From: Oenococcus oeni DSM 20252 = AWRIB129 | GTDB lineage: Bacteria; Bacillota; Bacilli; Lactobacillales; Lactobacillaceae | Reading direction: 5' to 3' | DNA: 64,000 nt | NCBI RefSeq assembly: GCF_000372485.1 | Contig: NZ_AQVA01000002.1 | Location: 85,655-149,654, forward strand | In this document: positions 34,279 to 42,460 of the stretch, one piece after another | Layout of the letters: the number at the start of each line of letters is the position of its first letter | How positions within the stretch are numbered: the first letter of the stretch is position 1 | Program-made: the position numbers and the translations under genes | Notes under the pieces: generated by a model | Told to the model about the DNA's origin: nothing | Databases searched by the model: none | Seen by the model: the letters and a program-made list of their open reading frames with translations, nothing else

Positions 34279-36145
34279 TTATTTGTAAATTGATTTTTCT
34301 TTTCCATACCACCAATTTACAAAATGTTCTCTAATCCATGGAATTATATATTTGTCAAGGCCGAAAATTCTGCCAGCACCGTTCATGGCTGCAATCGCCA
34401 TTGGGATCATCCATATATTTGTCCAGTAAAACATCGAGCTCAAAGAAAATATTGCAACGAAGGCAACCGAGGCAGCGGATGCCAGCCAGGTGAATAGGCC
34501 GAAGACAAGCGCCAATCCGATTAATAATTCAAAAATAGTCATTGCTTTTTGCATGAAAAAAGCAACATCGGTATTTGGAATCATGAATTTAGTTATATTG
34601 TAATACCATTTCGGCATGTGTTTGAAGATCAACATCGGCTGGTTGCCATATTCATAGGAGAGAGAAAAAGTCGCTTTGGCTGTTGTTGCAGTCGAAGAAG
34701 TTGCATCGCTTCCGGCTGCCGAAGCTCCGGACGTCGTATTGGCTACCAACCAGTCAAAGCTCGTCAGCCGCAGCTTGTTTGCAAACCAGGAACCTTTTCC
34801 ACTAATTTTTTGGGAAACATCGACAAGCCAGGTTGTGCCAAGGAAGAGGCGGGCCGGAAGCGACCACAGTACGTTTCCTTGCCTGCTTATATAACCGTGG
34901 AACATGTTTCGTTCATTTCGAGTATTGAAGAATTCATGTCGTAGATACCTAAGGAAATAATAAGCGTTTGTAATCTGGAAAAAATACATGAAATTGATCA
35001 TGTGTTTAACTGCTTGAGCAAAAAAACCACTTAAATGAGTATTTTTGCCGAGATGGGCAACGGCGTATTTCGAACCAATCGATACAACAAAACCGGAATA
35101 TTTTCCTTCGAATTCAGCTGTTGTCTTTTGCCCGGAAATTGCGAGGGCAATATTTTTCGCTGCAACTTTCGAACCGGCCTCGGCTCCTTGAACTGTTTGT
35201 GGTTGGCCTTTTCCTGAACCGTCTTCATCAGTTAACGAGACGTCGCCAAGAACATAGATTTTTTCGTCATCGAGAGACTGGCCTTGTTTGTTGACTAAAA
35301 TCCTTCCGCCGCGTCCCTGTTGTAAACCAAATTTGTTTACTTGATCCGGCGCTTTGATCCCGGCTGTCCAGATCAAAGTCGAAGTTGAAAATTTACTGCC
35401 GTCTTTGAAATCGATTGAATCATCCCCGATACTAACCACGCTGGTATTCTTAAGGATTTCCACACCGTGCTTTATTAGATATTTTTCTCCTTTATCGGCG
35501 TCTTTTCGATCGAGCATATTCATCAAAGTTGGAGCCATTTCGATTAAGGTTAATTTAATTTCCGATGGATCGATCTTGTTTTTTTGCAAGAATTTTCTTC
35601 CAATCGATTAATTCACCGATCATTTCAATTCCGGTAAAACCGGATCCAACAACTGCTAGAGTCAACAGGCTTTTGCGTTTACTTGAATCTGTTTCGACAG
35701 CGCCAAGGCGAATATGCTCTTCGATTGCATGCTTCAATTTAATAGCTTGTTCCAGTGAACCAAGGGTATAACCATATTTTTCGACTCCCGGTGTTGAAAA
35801 ACTGTTTGGTTCTGATCCGGCACTTAAAACCAGATAATCATAAGGGTAGCTACCGTTTTTTGTAATAACTTGCTTGTTTTTGCGATCAATATTCCTTACT
35901 TCGTCGGTCACGATATTGACATTTTTTCTATGACAAAACAGTTTTTGCAAATCGTATTGAATGGCATCGGCATCCACGCGATCGGCAGCGACTTCATATA
36001 ATTCAGTCATATAAGTCATATATGAATTCTTATCGATTAAAGTAATTTTTACGCCGGAATTCTTTTTGAATTTCTTTGCGAGGTTCTTAACGGTATAAAT
36101 TCCCCCGAAACCACCTCCGACAACGACAATGTTGCTATCTGACAT
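34279..36145 (-). pseudogene. ndh: NDH-2 (type II NADH dehydrogenase) with C-terminal membrane domain, frameshifted
   Basis: Flavin-dependent NADH:quinone oxidoreductase of the FLEET type. The N-terminal part (36145 to about 35585) has the FAD motif VVVGGGFGGIY and the NADH motif VVGSGFTGIEMIGEL. A run of seven A on the coding strand (plus 35579-35585) then shifts the frame. With six A the reading LAKKNKIDPSEIKLTLIE continues to 34279, giving about 622 residues. The remainder has the second FAD segment VLGDVSLTDEDG and about four membrane helices resembling DoxX. The first product would be only 196 residues. The upstream Shine-Dalgarno sequence GGAGGAG is strong. It may be a strain mutation, slippage-based phase variation or a sequencing error. 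Confidence 0.88.
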
Positions 36146-36343
36146 TTTGGCAACTCCTCCAAATTGTTATGAATTTAACTAACTTCCTAATTGTAAGCCT
36201 TTTCATGTAAGCTTGTCTAGCTATTTTTTTGAAGACGAAATAATTCTTTGTAAAAAAATATTGTATTTTCCGGTCTTTTTAAAAGATAAAAAATTGCTTA
36301 TTTTATAGTTTGTATCAATTTACTCATAAAAAAAATGAACAAG

Positions 36344-36349
36344 TAGAAT
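36344..36349 (+). promoter_or_regulatory. -10 of the rlmL-like gene, putative leaderless
   Basis: TAGAAT ends 6 nt before the ATG at 36356; TTTACT lies 19 nt upstream as a possible -35. The GGAG between the box and the ATG is only 2 nt from the start, too close for a normal Shine-Dalgarno sequence. The rest of 36146-36355 is AT-rich divergent promoter sequence for ndh2, with nothing else recognised. Confidence 0.5.
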
Positions 36350-36355
36350 GGAGTA

Positions 36356-37486
36356 ATGAAGCAATTTAATTTAATCGCAACTTCCGGACAGGGAATCGAA
36401 GCACTCGTTGCCAAAGAACTGAATAATTTAGGTTATCAAACACGAACCGAAAATGGGTTTGTCCGCTTTTCCGGTAATCAAAGAGATATCTTGAAAACCA
36501 ATATTTGGCTGAGAACAGCCGATCGGATCAAAATTCTTGTTGGAGAATTTCATACCTTGCGTTTCGACGATCTTTTTGAATCGGTTAAAGCGCTCCCTTG
36601 GAGTGAACTCATTAACTGGGATGATCAGTTCCCGGTAATGGAAGCTCATAGTCGCGATTCGCAGTTGTTTAGTGTACCTGATATTCAACGAATTACTAAA
36701 AAAGCGATTGTCGAGGCTTTGAGATCGCAGACTGGCCACGAAGATCTTCCTGAAACCGGAAAGCATGTCGGTATTGACATACGAATTGATAAAAATAACG
36801 TCCGAATTATGATCGATACAAGCGGCGAATCACTTTTTAAACGCGGCTATCGTACGGAACACGGTGGGGCTCCATTGAAGGAAAATTTTGCTGCCGCTTT
36901 GGTTTTATTGACGAACTGGTTTACAGATAATCCCTTCGTTGATCCGGTCTGTGGATCGGGAACGATTCCGATTGAAGCGGCTCTGATTGGAAAAAATATT
37001 GCACCAGGGATTAATCGAACTTTTGAAATCGAGTCATGGGCTTGGTTTGACAAAAAACTCAGTCAGGATGTTAGAGAAGAAGCTGATATTCTGGCAAAAT
37101 ACGATCAACCTTTGGATATTAGCGGCTATGACATTGATGGTAATATGATCAGAATTTCCAAAGAAAATGCAAAAAAGGCCGGACTTTATAATGACATTGC
37201 CTTTAAACAGTTGGCAGTCAAAGATTGGCAAACTGATAAAATTAATGGAATTTTGGTAGCTAATCCGCCCTATGGCCAAAGACTTGGCGAAATCGAGGAT
37301 GCACGACAGATTTATCAACAAATGGGTTCGATATATAATCAAATGTCGACCTGGAGCAAATATATTTTGACCAGCGATGAGAAATTCGAACAATTTTATG
37401 GTAAGAAAGCGACGAAGAAAAGGAAATTATACAATGGTCCGATTCGAACAGATTTATATCAATATTGGGGTAAGAAGGTTCGCTGA
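36356..37486 (+). CDS. THUMP-domain RNA N2-guanine methyltransferase (RlmL/YpsC-like)
   Basis: An N-terminal THUMP RNA-binding domain (about residues 45-155) precedes a SAM methyltransferase with DPVCGSGTIPIEAA and the catalytic NPPYGQRLG (NPPY). The length of 376 residues matches the Gram-positive YpsC group rather than the fused E. coli RlmKL. Expected role: N2-methylation of a 23S rRNA guanine. The neighbourhood near rnpB is usual in lactobacilli. Confidence 0.9.
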   Translation: MKQFNLIATSGQGIEALVAKELNNLGYQTRTENGFVRFSGNQRDILKTNIWLRTADRIKILVGEFHTLRFDDLFESVKALPWSELINWDDQFPVMEAHSRDSQLFSVPDIQRITKKAIVEALRSQTGHEDLPETGKHVGIDIRIDKNNVRIMIDTSGESLFKRGYRTEHGGAPLKENFAAALVLLTNWFTDNPFVDPVCGSGTIPIEAALIGKNIAPGINRTFEIESWAWFDKKLSQDVREEADILAKYDQPLDISGYDIDGNMIRISKENAKKAGLYNDIAFKQLAVKDWQTDKINGILVANPPYGQRLGEIEDARQIYQQMGSIYNQMSTWSKYILTSDEKFEQFYGKKATKKRKLYNGPIRTDLYQYWGKKVR

Positions 37487-37488
37487 TT

Positions 37489-37494
37489 TATAAT
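37489..37494 (+). promoter_or_regulatory. -10 of the 37502 gene, putative leaderless
   Basis: TATAAT ends 7 nt before the ATG at 37502; TTGGGG lies 18 nt upstream (37465-37470). No Shine-Dalgarno sequence. Confidence 0.5.
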
Positions 37495-37501
37495 AGATGA
37501 A

Positions 37502-37903
37502 ATGAGAAGTAAACACTTAATAACTTATTATCAGGACTTAACTTTTAAAGGACAAATTACCTTGATTTGGTTGGCGATCTTTGGGCTTTTTGCTTTGGTT
37601 GTTCAGCTGGAGTTCTCACGCCTGGCTCTTGGTGCCTTCATTGTTTGGGGCCTGTTTTTGTTTACAGTTGTTTTTTATGTCTTTCGTTTACGTTTGTTAT
37701 TGGATGACGACCGTATTCTTTTTCAGGGAGTTTTTTTTGGCAGCGATCTGGATATTGAGATAAAAGACATCAAAATCGTTAAAATATTTCCAAAAAAACG
37801 GTTTGTCGAGTTTACTTTCGATAATCGAAATTATCGAATACTTACAAGCAAAAAAGCAGTTAAGTATTTCCAAAAGATAAATGACGGTTCAAATGAAAAA
37901 TAA
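37502..37903 (+). CDS. Small two-helix membrane protein, possibly EbsA family
   Basis: 133 residues: two membrane segments (about 18-37 and 41-62), then a C-terminal beta-rich part (LLLDDDRILFQGVFFGSDL onward) like a PH or bacterial EbsA-type domain. The EbsA link is tentative. It overlaps the pseudouridine synthase gene by 23 nt, so the two are coupled. Leaderless-like start. Confidence 0.7.
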   Translation: MRSKHLITYYQDLTFKGQITLIWLAIFGLFALVVQLEFSRLALGAFIVWGLFLFTVVFYVFRLRLLLDDDRILFQGVFFGSDLDIEIKDIKIVKIFPKKRFVEFTFDNRNYRILTSKKAVKYFQKINDGSNEK

Positions 37904-38807
37904 GCAAATTTTAGAAAGTACAATCGTCAATCAAAGTGGAAGGTTAGACAAAATTTTAGCAACCGATTTTTCTGCTTTTTCTCGAAATCAGATCAAAAAA
38001 TTAATTGATCAGGATAGAGTGATTGTCAACGGAAAGCCTGTTCTTGCAAAGTATCTTGTTCAAGATGGAGATCATGTCGTTATCAAAGTTCCACCTGTTA
38101 AAAAAACCGAATTGTTGCCTGAAAAAATTCCACTCGATATTGTCTATGAAGACGACGACCTTATTGTTGTAAATAAGCCTCAGGGAATGGTCGTCCATCC
38201 GAGTGCCGGCCATTCGGAACATACACTTGTTAATGCTCTGCTTAGCCATGCCCCCTTATCGACCATCAATGGCGAGTTCCGTCCTGGAATTGTCCACCGA
38301 ATCGATAAAGATACCAGCGGATTGTTAATGGTAGCTAAAAATAATTTTGCTCATGAACATCTGTCGCTTGATTTGAAATCTCACAAAACGGGACGAAAAT
38401 ACTTAGCAATTGTTCATGGGAATTTTTCTGAGAAAAGAGGCACGATTAAAGCACCAATCGATCGTGATCCAAAAAATCGTCAAAAGCAGGCCGTCGTCGC
38501 TAACGGCCGGGAAGCAATAACGCACTTTAAGGTTTTGGAAAGTTTTTCAAATTATTCGTTAATCGAAGCTGTTTTGGAAACCGGTCGTACCCATCAAATT
38601 CGAGTCCATATGGCTTATATTGGCCATCCGGTCGCTGGCGATCCTTTATACGGACCCCGAAAAACTTTGCCCGGCAGGGGACAGTATCTTTTTGCAAGCA
38701 GCTTATCTTTGACACAGCCGCATACCGGAAAAGAATTAAGTTTTAGTGCGCCTTTACCTGATTATTTTCAAAAAATGCTTTTAAAATTGCGGAATCTAAA
38801 TGAGTAA
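37881..38807 (+). CDS. RluD/RluA-family pseudouridine synthase
   Basis: Converts uridine to pseudouridine in rRNA. An N-terminal S4 domain (residues 15-75) is followed by the catalytic domain with VVHPSAGH and HRIDKDTSGLLMVAKN (catalytic Asp in HRIDKDTSG), then TGRTHQIRVHMAYIGHP. The length of 308 residues is normal. It overlaps both neighbours. Confidence 0.94.
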   Translation: MTVQMKNKQILESTIVNQSGRLDKILATDFSAFSRNQIKKLIDQDRVIVNGKPVLAKYLVQDGDHVVIKVPPVKKTELLPEKIPLDIVYEDDDLIVVNKPQGMVVHPSAGHSEHTLVNALLSHAPLSTINGEFRPGIVHRIDKDTSGLLMVAKNNFAHEHLSLDLKSHKTGRKYLAIVHGNFSEKRGTIKAPIDRDPKNRQKQAVVANGREAITHFKVLESFSNYSLIEAVLETGRTHQIRVHMAYIGHPVAGDPLYGPRKTLPGRGQYLFASSLSLTQPHTGKELSFSAPLPDYFQKMLLKLRNLNE

Positions 38808-39405
38808 AAATTACGAAAAACTTAGCCGAAATTACTATGACAAAATTGCCGGTCACTTCGATTTCTCGATCTCGGGCTTTTTTTCCTATCCATTTAAACG
38901 TTTAATAAATCACAACTTAAAATTAAAAGATAACGATCGTTTGTTGGATATCGGTTGTGCCAATGGCCGTTTACTAGGATTACTTGGAAAACAAGCCAAT
39001 ATTATTGGTGAAGGGATTGATATATCGGGAAAAATGGTTTCTGTCGCCAAACAAAAATATCCTGATTATCGTTTTGTCTGTGCTTCTTCAGAATCAATTC
39101 CATTCAAAAATGAAAAGTTTGATTACATTATTTGTTCTGCATCTTTTCATCATTTTTCAGATCCAGACCATTTTTTGAATTCGATCAAACATTTTCTAAA
39201 AGCAGACGGCCGTTTAATAATAGCCGAAATTAATATTCCGTTTTTCCATAATCTTTATAATAATCTGATCGTATCCCAATCCAAAGAGGGAGATGTCAAA
39301 GCCTATAAAACGAGTGAATTAATAAATTTATTTCAGGAAAACTCTTTTAAAATTTTAAAAAAAGAAATTATTTTCCAAATTCAATATTACGAACTAAGCC
39401 TTTAA
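38800..39405 (+). CDS. Class I SAM-dependent methyltransferase, substrate unknown
   Basis: Methyltransferase type 11 fold: glycine-rich motif LLDIGCANGRLL, acidic residue in GIDISGKMV, CASSESIPF, and FDYIICSASFHHF before the target site. Length 201 residues. Overlaps the pseudouridine synthase by 8 nt and the convergent rqcH by 12 nt. The substrate cannot be told from sequence. Confidence 0.85.
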   Translation: MSKNYEKLSRNYYDKIAGHFDFSISGFFSYPFKRLINHNLKLKDNDRLLDIGCANGRLLGLLGKQANIIGEGIDISGKMVSVAKQKYPDYRFVCASSESIPFKNEKFDYIICSASFHHFSDPDHFLNSIKHFLKADGRLIIAEINIPFFHNLYNNLIVSQSKEGDVKAYKTSELINLFQENSFKILKKEIIFQIQYYELSL

Positions 39406-41037
39406 TTCTTCAACTAATTTTCGGTTCGGAGTAACGTAAATTGTTTGCTGACCTTCAAAAACGACAAAACCAGGTTTCGACCCGTTTGGTTTTCTTAATC
39501 TGCCAACGGGAAGATAATCGACAGCGACATTGGCCGAATTTTTCGCTTTGCTGAAATAAGCTGCTAATTTGGCGGCTTCAATGAGGGTCTTATCACTTGG
39601 GTTATTGGAATGAATAATGACATGAGAGCCTGGAATCTTTTGTACATGAAGCCAAATATCATCCTTTTTAGGATTTTTCATACTTAGTTGATCATTTTGA
39701 AAATTATTTTTGCCGACCTCAATTAAAGTACCATCATTAGCAATAAAACGATCAGGTTTGGCAACTTTAGATCTTTTTTTGGCAGGTTTTTTATCGCTTT
39801 TTTTATCTTTTAAATATCCTTCTTTGAGCAATTCGATTTTAATTTGATCAAGATCTTTAGGCGAGGCATTTTTTAATTGCTCTTCGATATTTTCAAAGTA
39901 ATCCAGCTCTTTACTTGCCAGCCTAATTTGTTCATCGAGATATTTAACTGATTTTTTTAGTTTTTGATATTTTGTAAAATATTTTTGAGCATTGGCATTT
40001 GCCGATATTTTTGGGTCTAAAGTAATTTCGATTGCTTTCCCATCGTAATAATTATTCAAGCTAATCGAGTTGTTGCCGCGAATTACTTTGTTTTGAAAAG
40101 TTGTTAACAATTCGCCCTTGATCCGATAATTATCGGCTCCTTTTGTTTTGATCAAATCATTATTTAAGTTTTGTAATTTTCGGCGGTTCCTATGTAATTC
40201 GTTTTTCACAATTTGATCAATTTGCGATGAAAGTTCGTGGACTCGCGACTGATTAGCCGATTGAGCATAATAGGCATCCAAAAGATCTGATAGTAAAGGG
40301 AAGAATGTTTTTTCGCCTATAACGCTTTTATAAGGAAAAGCCGTGAATTCGGATTTTTTTTCATTGATTTTTGTCAGCGTTGCCTGAGGTTGATCGAATT
40401 TCTTGAACCAATCTGTCAAATATTCGGCGTCAGCAGCTTCTCTTGCCGACACCATTGACATTCCTTGATAATGGTCCGCCAGTATCCGTGGATCATTTGA
40501 AGTAAATTCGCTTGATTCGAAAGGATTAATTAAATCCTGCTTTGGCGGTCTTTGGTATTGAGCGCCGGGAAGCAGGATGCGAACGCGATTCTCAAAGGCC
40601 GGAACATGTTTTATCAGCTCGATGATTTTATTTTCCGAATCAAGGAAAAATATATTTGAATGGCGGCCCATGATTTCAAGTACGATCTTATATGAAACTG
40701 CGTCGCCAATTTCATTTGCATTGGCAACTAAAATTTCCAGAATTCGATCATTTGCAATTTGTCTGAAGGCTAATATCTTGCCGCCTTGAAGATAACGTCT
40801 CAGTACCATGACAAAGTTTGGTGCTGTAATAGGGTTTTCGAAATCAACTTTTGTAATTTGTGCACGAGCCATAACGGGATGAGCTGAAAGTAAAAGTTTT
40901 CGGTTTTTTCGAAAAGAGCGAACTGTCAAAATAATTTCGTGTGGAAAAGGGAAGGCGATTTTTGTGATTCTGCCTCCGGCCAATTCCTTATTTAATTCTT
41001 TTGTCATTGAATGGAGAAAAAGTCCGTCGAAAGCCAT
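39394..41037 (-). CDS. rqcH: RqcH ribosome quality control factor (NEMF/FbpA family)
   Basis: Binds obstructed 50S subunits and directs alanine tailing of stalled chains; older annotations call it fibronectin-binding protein. The N-terminal NFACT-N domain starts MAFDGLFLHSM and includes GRITKIAFP and ILEIMGRHSN; a long charged coiled coil runs about 250-420; the NFACT-R domain has WLHVQKIPGSHVII. Length 547 residues. No Shine-Dalgarno sequence; minus-strand TAGACT ends 6 nt before the ATG. Confidence 0.93.
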   Translation of the reverse strand: MAFDGLFLHSMTKELNKELAGGRITKIAFPFPHEIILTVRSFRKNRKLLLSAHPVMARAQITKVDFENPITAPNFVMVLRRYLQGGKILAFRQIANDRILEILVANANEIGDAVSYKIVLEIMGRHSNIFFLDSENKIIELIKHVPAFENRVRILLPGAQYQRPPKQDLINPFESSEFTSNDPRILADHYQGMSMVSAREAADAEYLTDWFKKFDQPQATLTKINEKKSEFTAFPYKSVIGEKTFFPLLSDLLDAYYAQSANQSRVHELSSQIDQIVKNELHRNRRKLQNLNNDLIKTKGADNYRIKGELLTTFQNKVIRGNNSISLNNYYDGKAIEITLDPKISANANAQKYFTKYQKLKKSVKYLDEQIRLASKELDYFENIEEQLKNASPKDLDQIKIELLKEGYLKDKKSDKKPAKKRSKVAKPDRFIANDGTLIEVGKNNFQNDQLSMKNPKKDDIWLHVQKIPGSHVIIHSNNPSDKTLIEAAKLAAYFSKAKNSANVAVDYLPVGRLRKPNGSKPGFVVFEGQQTIYVTPNRKLVEELKA

Positions 41038-41043
41038 AAATCC

Positions 41044-41049
41044 AGTCTA
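41044..41049 (-). promoter_or_regulatory. -10 of rqcH, putative leaderless
   Basis: Minus-strand TAGACT ends 6 nt before the rqcH ATG. No good -35 is visible. Confidence 0.4.
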
Positions 41050-41092
41050 GAACAAATTTAGAAGATTTTCTGAAAAGAATTTTTTTGCTCTC

Positions 41093-41105
41093 TTGTATAG
41101 TACAA
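41093..41105. promoter_or_regulatory. Operator-like palindrome 1 over the marR -35
   Basis: TTGTATAGTACAA is a 13-bp near-palindrome (TTGTA/TACAA arms) whose left half is the -35 (TTGTAT) of the marR promoter. The reverse complement matches site 2 at 11 of 13 positions. Centre to centre distance to site 2 is 32 bp, three helical turns. Confidence 0.6.
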
Positions 41106-41115
41106 TTACTTTGTT

Positions 41116-41121
41116 TATAAT
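41116..41121 (+). promoter_or_regulatory. marR promoter -10
   Basis: TATAAT with TTGTAT (41093-41098) 17 nt upstream. The hexamers lie between two operator-like repeats, so repressor binding would block the promoter. Confidence 0.65.
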
Positions 41122-41124
41122 TTA

Positions 41125-41137
41125 TTGCAGTATACAA
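41125..41137. promoter_or_regulatory. Operator-like palindrome 2 at the marR transcription start
   Basis: TTGCAGTATACAA resembles the inverted copy of site 1. Together the outer arms CTCTTGTATA (41090-41099) and TATACAAGAG (41131-41140) are a perfect 10-bp inverted repeat. Confidence 0.6.
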
Positions 41138-41147
41138 GAGTTTATTT

Positions 41148-41552
41148 ATGAAGACAGCATTGGAAAGTTTAAGAAACGCGAGCGCGCTATATAACGAAAA
41201 ACTCGTCAAATTGATGAAGTCTTTTGGTATGACAATTGCCGAGCATCGCCTTCTTTTATTGATTGAGTCCGGTCTTGACACTCAAGAAAAAATATCTCTG
41301 GCAACAAAACTTGATACTTCGACTCTTAGCCGGCAACTTAAATCTGCAGTAAGAAAAGAACTTTTAGACAAAGTAGCGACTGGTCGTGATAAACGTCAAT
41401 TGATTTATTCCGTTACCGAAAAAGGTCAAAGCGATTTAAAAGGAATTGCAGCCGAACTTGCCAGGATCGACGCGAATGTCTTTTCCGATTGGAACCAAAA
41501 CGATCGAGCACTTCTGGACCAACTGCTTGATAAATTGGAAAAATCAATCTAG
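41148..41552 (+). CDS. MarR-family transcriptional regulator
   Basis: 134-residue dimeric winged-helix regulator. The DNA-binding part is LATKLDTSTLSRQLKSAV followed by the wing with GRDKRQLIYSVTEKG, and alpha-helical dimerisation regions flank it. The ligand and targets are unknown. Its promoter is bracketed by two similar operator-like palindromes, so it is probably autorepressed; the divergent rqcH start is about 56 bp from the first site. It ends next to the stop of the convergent small gene. Confidence 0.88.
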   Translation: MKTALESLRNASALYNEKLVKLMKSFGMTIAEHRLLLLIESGLDTQEKISLATKLDTSTLSRQLKSAVRKELLDKVATGRDKRQLIYSVTEKGQSDLKGIAAELARIDANVFSDWNQNDRALLDQLLDKLEKSI

Positions 41553-41714
41553 CTATTTTTTCTCCTTATTGGTGACAGTTTTATTTTTATTTTTCGGATC
41601 TTTTTGGCCAAGAGCTTTTTTCCTCGAGTTTTTTGTCTGTTCGTCCTCGGGCATAATGAAGAGATCGTCTAATTTTTTATATGGATCATTTTCCATTTTT
41701 TGAATTTTTGCCAT
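41553..41714 (-). CDS. 53-residue charged small protein downstream of the DUF1361 gene
   Basis: ATG at 41714 follows a double Shine-Dalgarno tract (GAGGAAAAAGAGG), and the frame ends in TAG at 41553-41555, next to the marR stop. The protein begins MAKIQKMENDPYKKLDD, has a short acidic middle (FIMPEDEQ) and a Lys/Asn-rich basic tail. It lies 23 nt after the DUF1361 stop on the same strand, so an operon is likely. No family is recognised. The strong ribosome-binding site and clean reading frame support a real gene. Confidence 0.65.
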   Translation of the reverse strand: MAKIQKMENDPYKKLDDLFIMPEDEQTKNSRKKALGQKDPKNKNKTVTNKEKK

Positions 41715-41737
41715 TTTTTCCTCTTTTTCCTCGTTAG

Positions 41738-42421
41738 TTAAATTTTATCGGATTTTGCCGAAACATCAAAGATTAGATAAAAGAGCCAGTATAAAGCGAA
41801 AGTCATTGTTGAAAAGAGAACAACAAAACCCAAGGTATGGGAATTGATCTGATCCAATGCAATTTTGAATAAATAGTCCGGACGCCTGATAATATCCCAT
41901 GAATTAAATCTTGGGAAACGTCCGAGGAAGACACCGAATCCTGACAGAAGGCTTACAATCATCGAGAAAATCCAGGCCGTTATAGTACCAGATTTTTTTC
42001 TAATTATTTGAGAAACCAGGTAAAAAGAGAGCATACCCATTAAAACGCCGGTGATAATCGAAAAGGTTGCAAAAAGAACACCTAACCAAGCCGAATGGAA
42101 GGTTGAAATATCGAGTCCATAAGAAACATGATATAAATTCAAATGGGCCAAATCAGTCACCATATAGGGTGAATTGGGAAAAAGAATCAACCAAATTATT
42201 CCGATCAAAAGAGAAAGAAACTGATTTTCTTTTTTATAGAATAAAAAGTCAATTAAAAGAGCACATAAGAGAGGCAATAGAGCAAGGAAAATATTCCAGA
42301 TGTAACCGTTGGCCAATGGTATATATCTATGGAAAATTATCGAAACGACAACCAGAATGGTATAGGTGAAAATCAGACCGATTGTCAGGCGATATATTCG
42401 ATTGTTATTCATGTCGGACAC
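41738..42421 (-). CDS. DUF1361 membrane protein
   Basis: 227 residues with about six membrane segments; the conserved block LILFPNSPYMVTDLAHL and the C-terminal half with FGVFLGRFPRFNSWDI identify DUF1361, a family of unknown function. The start could be GTG at 42421, where minus-strand TAAAAT ends 8 nt upstream, or the ATG three codons later. It is divergent from uvrC and followed by the small gene at 41714. Confidence 0.85.
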   Translation of the reverse strand: MSDMNNNRIYRLTIGLIFTYTILVVVSIIFHRYIPLANGYIWNIFLALLPLLCALLIDFLFYKKENQFLSLLIGIIWLILFPNSPYMVTDLAHLNLYHVSYGLDISTFHSAWLGVLFATFSIITGVLMGMLSFYLVSQIIRKKSGTITAWIFSMIVSLLSGFGVFLGRFPRFNSWDIIRRPDYLFKIALDQINSHTLGFVVLFSTMTFALYWLFYLIFDVSAKSDKI

Positions 42422-42448
42422 TAAAACTCATTTTAACTTAGATTCGTT

Positions 42449-42454
42449 TATAAT
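42449..42454 (+). promoter_or_regulatory. -10 of uvrC, putative leaderless
   Basis: TATAAT ends 6 nt before the GTG start at 42461; no Shine-Dalgarno sequence. Confidence 0.5.
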
Positions 42455-42460
42455 TTTATC

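Noticed and set aside
41446-41703. 85-residue plus-strand frame over the marR end
   Set aside because: It is a shadow of marR and of the minus-strand small gene; no ribosome-binding site.
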